From: Planctomycetota bacterium
Lineage (GTDB): Bacteria > Planctomycetota > UBA1135 > JAKEFM01
NCBI GenBank assembly: GCA_022616055.1
Contig: JAKEFM010000062.1
Location: forward strand, 1-38,648
Direction: 5' to 3'
DNA length: 38,648 nucleotides
The position numbers and the translations under genes were made by a program. Of this stretch, positions 33,171 to 38,648 are shown piece after piece. Below the pieces are notes generated by a model. That model made no database searches and was not told where the DNA came from. It saw only the letters and a list, made by a program, of their open reading frames with translations. The first letter of the stretch is position 1, and every line of letters starts with the position of its first letter.

Positions 33171-34046
33171 TCAGCGGTCCCGGGAGGCGAGCTTCTCGAT
33201 CATCTCCCGGAGCTCCGCGATCTCCTTGCGCAGGGACCGCACCTCCTCGAGGACCTCCTTCATCCGCTCGTCGTCCCGCTCGACGCGCAGGGGCTGCGGG
33301 GCGCGGAAGGTGCGGATCTCCGGGATCTCGATCCGCGGGGTCTCGACGCGGAGCCGCGGGACGACGACGGTCCGCGCCTGCTTCTTCGCCAGCTTGACGG
33401 TGAAGGTCTTCTCCTCCTCGCCGCGCTTCACCTGGATCTCGACCTTCTGGCCCGGCTCGCAGGCGGCGATCGTCTGCCCGATCTCGCTGCCCGGCTCCCC
33501 GTTGAAGCGGAGGATCTTGTCCCCTTTCTGCAGCCCCGCCTTCTTGGCCGGGCTCCCCGGGATCACCTCCTGGATCGTGAGATTCCCCTCCTCGTCGGTC
33601 ATGTGCTGGATTCCGAGCCAGGCGCCCTTCTGCTCTCCCTCGTCCGTCTCGACGAGGAAGCCGGGCGACTCCTCGGCCTCCCCCTTCTCCGCCCCCTCCT
33701 GATCCTCCATCTCTCCCGGCGCCTTCCCCAGGACGACCTCGAACGTCTGATCCTCCCCGTCCCGCAGGACGATGACCTCGACCTTGTCGCCGGGCTTGCG
33801 CGCGCGGACGGCGGCGGCCAGGGCGTCGAAGTCCTTCGGCTTCTTCCCGGCGAACCGCAGGATGACGTCCCCCTCCCGGATCCCGGCCTTCTCGGCGCCC
33901 GAGCCCTCCGTCACCTCCTGGACGAGGAGCCCTTTCCCTCCCTCCGCGGGGGCGGTCGAGACCCCCAGGAAGCCCTGCTCGTCCGCGATGGCCGAGGAGG
34001 CGAGGAGGACGAGGCTGGCGAACGCGGAGGAGAAAAGGGTCTTCAT
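33171..34046 (-). CDS. Exported double-PDZ protein without a protease domain
   Basis: A 291-residue periplasmic protein. ATG 34046 has AAGGA 8 bases upstream. The signal peptide is residues 1-21 (SSAIADE). Two PDZ domains follow: ~25-110 (GFLGVSTAP, GAEKAGIREGDVILRFAG) and ~140-225 (GAWLGIQHM, SPAKKAGLQKGDKILRFNG). An acidic linker lies between them. Residues ~255-290 form a coiled coil (LEEVRSLRKEIAELREMIEKL). DegP-type proteins carry a trypsin-like domain before such PDZs; none is here, so it is a binding or scaffold protein. It follows the octaheme gene after 85 bases on the same strand and may belong to the same transcript. Confidence 0.85.
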   Translation of the reverse strand: MKTLFSSAFASLVLLASSAIADEQGFLGVSTAPAEGGKGLLVQEVTEGSGAEKAGIREGDVILRFAGKKPKDFDALAAAVRARKPGDKVEVIVLRDGEDQTFEVVLGKAPGEMEDQEGAEKGEAEESPGFLVETDEGEQKGAWLGIQHMTDEEGNLTIQEVIPGSPAKKAGLQKGDKILRFNGEPGSEIGQTIAACEPGQKVEIQVKRGEEEKTFTVKLAKKQARTVVVPRLRVETPRIEIPEIRTFRAPQPLRVERDDERMKEVLEEVRSLRKEIAELREMIEKLASRDR

Positions 34047-34131
34047 GGCCGTGTTCCTTGCCCGGCGGGCGGCCGGACACTCACCGGCCGCGGACCGGTC
34101 GAGTTCTTCTACGGCCGGGGAGGGCCGAGAG

Positions 34132-37100
34132 TTAGCGCCCGGCGGTCCTCGGACCCGGGACGCGGTCCAGGTTGAGGAGGTAGTCCTTGACCGCGTCCAG
34201 CTGGACCCCGATCGGGGCGCCCCCCATCAGGGCGGGGAAGCCCGCCTGGGTCCCGAAGGTCGGCATGTTCGTCCCGGGGTACCACCGCTGCGCGTCCTCG
34301 ATCCAGGAGCGGATCCAGTCGGGACGGAGCCGCGTGCGGGTCCGGTCGAGGTCGGGCGCCTGGGCGTAGGGGTCGTCGCTCGGCGGGGCCACCGTCCCCT
34401 GCCAGTGACACTTGAAGCAGTTGAACCCCTGCTCGCGCGCGAGCTTCTCACCGCCAGCGAGGTAGTCGGGGTGGACCTTCTCCTTCTCCTCGAGGTAGGA
34501 GTCCTCGCGCTCGCGGACATGCTCGAAGGGGAGGCTCGGAGGGGGGAGGAGGCGGATCTGCTTCTCCGCGGCGTAGGCCTGGAGCTTCCGGAGGGCGTCC
34601 CCCGCCCCGAAGCGGCTCGACTCGAGGGCGGCGATCATCCGGGTCGCCTGCTCGACGCTCGCCGCCACCTTCGCGTCGACCCCGAGGGACGCCTGCGGGA
34701 GGCCCCCCAGCGCCTTGCGGAGGTCGCGGGAGAAGGTCCGGCCGTGGTTGCGGGCCTCGTCGGCGGCGAAGTACTCCGCGAGTGCCCGCGCCTCCGCGTC
34801 CGGAAAGCCGTAGGTCGGCATCCGCACCTCGAGCCAGGGGCGGAGCGTGACGGGCTTCTTGAGGAAGGAGAAGAGCCAGGGCGCCTGGACCTTGGTCCCC
34901 TCGCGGACGAGGAAGGGGGGGGATAGCACGAGCGCCTTCGGGTCGCCCGGCTCCCAGCCGTTCTTCTCGGCCCAGTACGCGGAGAGGGCGGGGAGGATCC
35001 CCCCTCCCTCGAGCGGCTTGCGGGAGATCCTCGAGGCGTAGGGGACGGTGATCTTCTCCGAGGTCCTGCCGTGCCCGGGCGTCGTCTCCCAGAGCTCGAA
35101 GTAGAGCTCCTTCGCTTCGGCGTCGTCGAGGGAGGTCCGGCCGTACGCCACGACCTCCTCGCCCGCCGCGCCCTTGAAGGCGAGCTCCTCCATCCGGAAC
35201 ACGTGGCAGCCGACGCAGTTGTTCCGGCGGACGGCGGCGAGCCCGTCCTCGATCGCCCGCTCCCGCGGGGCGGGGCGGTGCCTCATCGCCACGGGGATCT
35301 CGTCCTTGACGAAGCCGAGGACGAAGGTGGCGATCGCGCGGATGTCCTCCTCCGGGAAGTCGAACTGGGGCATCCGGAAGAGGTCGAGGGGGGCACGGTC
35401 CTTCTCGTGGTCGTACGACCGCGGCGCGCGCAGCTTCTGCGCGATCCAGTCGTGGCGCGTCTTGGGGAGGCGGGGCCGCGCGGCGATCCCGGGTGCGACC
35501 GCCTCGCCGAGGGGGCCCTTGCGGGCGACCCAGCGCTGCCAGGGCTCGTCTCTGTAGAGGAAGCCGAAGTCGAGCTGCTCGAAGGGCTTGCTCGCCCACT
35601 CCGTCAGCTCCACCCCGATCGGCTGGCTCCGCTCGAACCCGGGGATCTCGTGGCAGGAGTAGCACCCCTGCCTCTGGATGAACTGGTGGCCGACGAACTC
35701 GAGGAGCGGGTCCCCGCTCGCGAGCGGGCGCCCGATCGCCTCCCGCACGAAGCGGAGAGTCTCGGGATTGTTCTGGTCCAGGCGCTCCGCCGTCTCCCTC
35801 GCCACCCGGAGGGGGCGCGAGGACGCGAGGAAGGTCTCCGCCTGCTCGCGCAGCTTCGCCCGGTCGACGGCGGGAAGGCCGGGGCGGAAGCGCTCCGGCG
35901 TCGTGCCGAGCGTCATCAGGTAGGCCGTCACGTGCCCCGCCTCCTCCGGGGTCAGCCGGAGGTTCGGCATCTTCGTCTCCGGCCACATCGCCTCCGGGTC
36001 CAGGATCCAGGCGTGGATCCACTCGGGGCGCATCTTCGCCCCGAGCCCGTCGAGGGAGGGGCCGAAGTCCGACCAGGAGTGACCGGAGCCCTCGATCCCC
36101 CCGATCTCGTGGCAGGCGAGGCACCCGCGGCTGGAGACGAGGTCCTTCCCCTTCTCGGCGTCCCCCGCCGGCGGGGCCGGGAGATCGGCGGGGGCGGAGT
36201 TCTCGAAGAGGTACTGCGCGACCGCCGCGATCAGGTTCTCGTCCCACGACTCCGAGACGCGGTTCTCGAGGTGGAAGACCCGCGGCATCGGCGTCGCGGG
36301 GCGGAAGGACTTCGGATTGCGGAGCCACCCGGCGACCCACTCCTTCGTCGTCTTCGACGCGATCTTCGAGAGGGTCGGCCCGGGCTTCCGGGTGAGGGGG
36401 AACCAGGCGAGCTTGTGGCAGGCGTAGCACCCGGAGCGCTCGAACAGCTCGTGGCCCCGGCGCATCGTCGGCGCCTCGCGCCCGGCTGTCTCGAGCGTGT
36501 CCTTGTGGCACTGGACGCACCCCGCCTCGACGTGCTGGAGCGGGTGCATCGGGAAGTCCCAGTAGTGCTGCTTGTGCCAGTGGCGCTCCTCCTCCCACGC
36601 CTTCGCCTGGGCGTCGTCGCGGGGGGCGTGGTCGACGCGGACGAACTCGAGGGCCTCCCCGTTCCCGCGGTGGCAGATCGTGCAACCGACCAGGTCCTTC
36701 GGGTGGGGGGAGGAGGCGGAGAGGAAGAGCTCGAGGCGGGGATGGGTCTTGAGGGGGTTTTTCCCGCCGGGCGAGGAGGGGACCTCCGGATCGGGCCTCT
36801 CCCATCCCTCCCGGTCGACCGGGAGGTGGCAGGTCTGGCACATGTCGACCCGGCGCTTGCGCGTGCCCGGGAAGTTCAGGTCGAACCAGAGGTCGTCGGG
36901 GACGACCTTCTGGACGAGGAGCGAGGGGGCCATGAAGTCGAGGCCCGGGAAGTCCCGGATCGCGCGCAGGGCCTTCCCCGAGAGGGTGGTCGGCCGGATC
37001 GGCTCGATCTTCTGGCTAAACGGGGCGAGCCTCCCGCGCAGGTCGGCGAGCTCCTTCGCCGCCTTCGTCCGGGCCTCCACCGCCTTCTGGTACTTCCCCT

Positions 37101-37608
37101 CGGCCTCCGCCCGCGCGACCGAGAGCGCCTCCCACTCCTCGCGGCTCCTCTCGACGCGCTTTTCCGAGGCATCGAGGACGTCCTGCCCGTGCGCGGGCTC
37201 GCCGCGCTGGACGCGCTCCTCCTGGATGCGCCAGAGATGGACCTGGTGCTCGGCGCGCGCGATCCGGTAGGCCTGGTCGGCGGCGTACTCCTTGCCCTGC
37301 TTCTGGCGGTAGTCCGCCTCGAGGGGCCCCACCTCGGCCGCCCGGTCGCGCTCCGCGCGCTCCGCCCCCGCGACCTCGCGCTCCAGGCGCTCGACCTCGG
37401 AGCGGAACTCCCGGGACTGCGCCCGCGCGAGGGCGCGTTCCGCCCGGTCGGCCTCCTCGACCTGGAAGGCGCGCTGCCAGCGCTTCCACTCCCGCGCCCA
37501 GTCGTCGACCATCGCCCAGACGACGGAGCCGAGGAGGGCGAGGCTCGAGAGGGCGAAGGCGCGGTTGAGCCCTCCGACGCGGTAGTGGGTCTGGCCGGGA
37601 TCCGCCAA
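34132..37608 (-). CDS. Membrane-anchored octaheme cytochrome c of a bc-type complex
   Basis: A 1158-residue multiheme cytochrome. TTG 37608 is supported by GAGAGGA 6 bases upstream and lies 9 bases after the cytochrome b stop. One N-terminal helix (~16-35, FALSSLALLGSVVW) is followed by WKRWQRAFQ and a coiled coil to ~200. Eight CXXCH heme sites follow, at about Cys257, 309, 364, 394, 496, 649, 798 and 1064. Typical methionine-ligand segments such as PATPMPRVF, ETKMPNLRLT, RMPTYGFPD and GTNMPTFG accompany several. The protein probably takes electrons from cytochrome b in place of cytochrome c1. I recall this anchor-plus-coiled-coil type beside cytochrome b in planctomycetes and relatives. Confidence 0.9.
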   Translation of the reverse strand: MADPGQTHYRVGGLNRAFALSSLALLGSVVWAMVDDWAREWKRWQRAFQVEEADRAERALARAQSREFRSEVERLEREVAGAERAERDRAAEVGPLEADYRQKQGKEYAADQAYRIARAEHQVHLWRIQEERVQRGEPAHGQDVLDASEKRVERSREEWEALSVARAEAEGKYQKAVEARTKAAKELADLRGRLAPFSQKIEPIRPTTLSGKALRAIRDFPGLDFMAPSLLVQKVVPDDLWFDLNFPGTRKRRVDMCQTCHLPVDREGWERPDPEVPSSPGGKNPLKTHPRLELFLSASSPHPKDLVGCTICHRGNGEALEFVRVDHAPRDDAQAKAWEEERHWHKQHYWDFPMHPLQHVEAGCVQCHKDTLETAGREAPTMRRGHELFERSGCYACHKLAWFPLTRKPGPTLSKIASKTTKEWVAGWLRNPKSFRPATPMPRVFHLENRVSESWDENLIAAVAQYLFENSAPADLPAPPAGDAEKGKDLVSSRGCLACHEIGGIEGSGHSWSDFGPSLDGLGAKMRPEWIHAWILDPEAMWPETKMPNLRLTPEEAGHVTAYLMTLGTTPERFRPGLPAVDRAKLREQAETFLASSRPLRVARETAERLDQNNPETLRFVREAIGRPLASGDPLLEFVGHQFIQRQGCYSCHEIPGFERSQPIGVELTEWASKPFEQLDFGFLYRDEPWQRWVARKGPLGEAVAPGIAARPRLPKTRHDWIAQKLRAPRSYDHEKDRAPLDLFRMPQFDFPEEDIRAIATFVLGFVKDEIPVAMRHRPAPRERAIEDGLAAVRRNNCVGCHVFRMEELAFKGAAGEEVVAYGRTSLDDAEAKELYFELWETTPGHGRTSEKITVPYASRISRKPLEGGGILPALSAYWAEKNGWEPGDPKALVLSPPFLVREGTKVQAPWLFSFLKKPVTLRPWLEVRMPTYGFPDAEARALAEYFAADEARNHGRTFSRDLRKALGGLPQASLGVDAKVAASVEQATRMIAALESSRFGAGDALRKLQAYAAEKQIRLLPPPSLPFEHVREREDSYLEEKEKVHPDYLAGGEKLAREQGFNCFKCHWQGTVAPPSDDPYAQAPDLDRTRTRLRPDWIRSWIEDAQRWYPGTNMPTFGTQAGFPALMGGAPIGVQLDAVKDYLLNLDRVPGPRTAGR

Positions 37609-37617
37609 GGGGTCCTC

Positions 37618-38648
37618 TCAGATGTTGAAGAAGAACTCCGTGATGTTCACGACGTACTTCAGGTTGAAGGTCCACCGGCAGACCTCCTTGATCGGGACGG
37701 CCAGCGTGAACAGGAAGAGGGTGACGAAGATGGAGTACCGGACGAGCCCCATGTCCGCGCGGAATCTCCGGAAGGCGGTCCGGGCGAGGATCCCGGGGAG
37801 CACGATGACGTAGCCGAGGACGAGGAGGATCCCGGGAGCCTCCTTGACATACCACTTCTGCGGGAGGGGCTGGTCGAGCATCCGGATCCAGAAGATGTCG
37901 GAGACGTTGACGTTGACGATCGCCTCGACCTTGTTGTGGTCCCAGTACTCGTAGGGGCCGAAGAGCGCCTGGTTCGGGCCGCGGAGGAAGGTCCCGATGA
38001 CGATCGGGAGGAGCCAGAGCACGATGAACCCGAAGAGGAAGAAGAAGATGGCGAAGGGGCGCTCCCGGAAGGTGAAGTAGCCGTTCCCCTTCGGATTGCG
38101 GTCGAGGTAGGGGACCGCCATCAGCCCGACGATGATGAGGCCCGGGACGACGACCCCCGCGATCCAGGGGTCGTAGTAGATGAGGAGTTCCTGCAGGCCG
38201 AGGAAGTACCAGGGGGCCTTCGAAGGGTTGGGCGTCCGCGAGGGGGAGGCGGGCTCCTCGAGCGGGGCGGGGAGGGCGATCGACCAGACCGTGAGGACGA
38301 CCGTCAGGATGACGAGGCAGATCAGCTCCCCGTAGACGAGGTCGGGCCAGACGAAGACGCGCGACTTCGTCTCCCTCGCCTCGAAGGTCGGCTCCCCGCG
38401 CGCGGCGAGGTCGTCGTTCCTCGACATCTTGCGGACGGCGAGCCAGGTGAAGAACCCGACGAGGAAGAGCATTGCCGCGATCGGGACGTTGTCGGGCTTG
38501 CCGACGATCAGCCGGAAGTCCTCGTCGAAGAGGCTGTAGACGAAGTAGACGACCGAGAGGAGCCCGAGGGCGATCCCGGCCCGGTTCGTCGTCAGCGTCC
38601 GCCGGTACTTGACGAGCCCCGCGACCGCGAGGAGGGAGAGGGTGACGA
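37618..38648 (-). CDS. Cytochrome b, C-terminal domain (5' end outside window)
   Basis: Inner-membrane quinol-oxidising subunit. The frame stays open to the window edge, so the internal ATG at 38472 is not the start; 342 residues are visible. About eight hydrophobic helices are seen. The block PWYFLGLQELLIYYDPW corresponds to the PEWY quinol-site segment of cytochrome b/b6f subunit IV. Here it reads APWYF, so the glutamate is absent at that place. GVVVPGLIIVGLMAVPYLD and RERPFAIFFFLFGFIVLWLLP are also subunit-IV-like. The heme b histidines belong to the N-terminal half and are not in view. It is followed 9 bases later by the octaheme cytochrome, supporting a bc1-like (complex III) operon. Confidence 0.88.
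   Translation of the reverse strand, partial: VTLSLLAVAGLVKYRRTLTTNRAGIALGLLSVVYFVYSLFDEDFRLIVGKPDNVPIAAMLFLVGFFTWLAVRKMSRNDDLAARGEPTFEARETKSRVFVWPDLVYGELICLVILTVVLTVWSIALPAPLEEPASPSRTPNPSKAPWYFLGLQELLIYYDPWIAGVVVPGLIIVGLMAVPYLDRNPKGNGYFTFRERPFAIFFFLFGFIVLWLLPIVIGTFLRGPNQALFGPYEYWDHNKVEAIVNVNVSDIFWIRMLDQPLPQKWYVKEAPGILLVLGYVIVLPGILARTAFRRFRADMGLVRYSIFVTLFLFTLAVPIKEVCRWTFNLKYVVNITEFFFNI

Noticed and set aside
38472-38474. ATG at 38472 as start of cytochrome b
   Set aside because: The same frame stays open and hydrophobic for about 58 further codons to the window edge, so the gene begins outside.

Overview
The window is very GC-rich, densely coded double-membrane bacterial DNA. The best guess is a planctomycete-like lineage. 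The reasons are a Tat-exported sulfatase, a DUF4091 protein, secreted beta-propeller proteins sharing a C-terminal domain that I associate with that phylum, a TatT-type TRAP system, and a cytochrome b gene followed by an octaheme cytochrome c. The outer membrane is indicated by a TolC-type channel, a lipoprotein signal and an LpxL-like acyltransferase. No tRNA, rRNA, CRISPR array, insertion sequence or phage gene was seen. The assignment is from memory of families, not from a search.

Layout. 1-2097 (-): the first 699 residues of a secreted FG-GAP repeat protein that runs off the left edge. 2392-7301 (+): a TRAP operon, TatT lipoprotein, DctP, DctQ, DctM, in which DctM carries an unexpected ~320-residue C-terminal extension. 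7398-13354 (+): a metal-efflux-type operon with a short Cys-rich exported protein, a TolC-family channel, a membrane fusion protein and a CusA/CzcA-like RND pump. 13371-14135 (-): a double VOC protein. 14349-16799 (+): a DUF4091 protein. 16939-19173 (+): a secreted propeller protein. 19301-22438 (+): a DUF805/SRPBCC membrane protein, coupled to a sulfatase, then a small SHOCT protein.

22470-28734 is a cluster on both strands: an OPT-family transporter with a coupled small membrane protein, two convergent paralogues joining a thioredoxin-like domain to HEAT repeats, and an M55 D-aminopeptidase. 28828-33162 holds a short PQQ-type repeat protein, a polytopic glycosyltransferase-like protein, an LpxL-like acyltransferase (-) and a secreted SGNH-hydrolase-like protein. 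33171-38648 (-) holds a double-PDZ protein, an octaheme cytochrome c and a 5'-truncated cytochrome b, probably a bc-type quinol-oxidising complex.

The strongest candidates for something new are: the paired thioredoxin-like/HEAT proteins, which lack CXXC but share a conserved Cys/His pattern and sit beside the OPT transporter and D-aminopeptidase; the DctM fusion; and the Cys-rich protein leading an RND operon whose pump has a CusA-like proton relay but no methionine triad. Many long opposite-strand reading frames here are GC-driven shadows and were left out.
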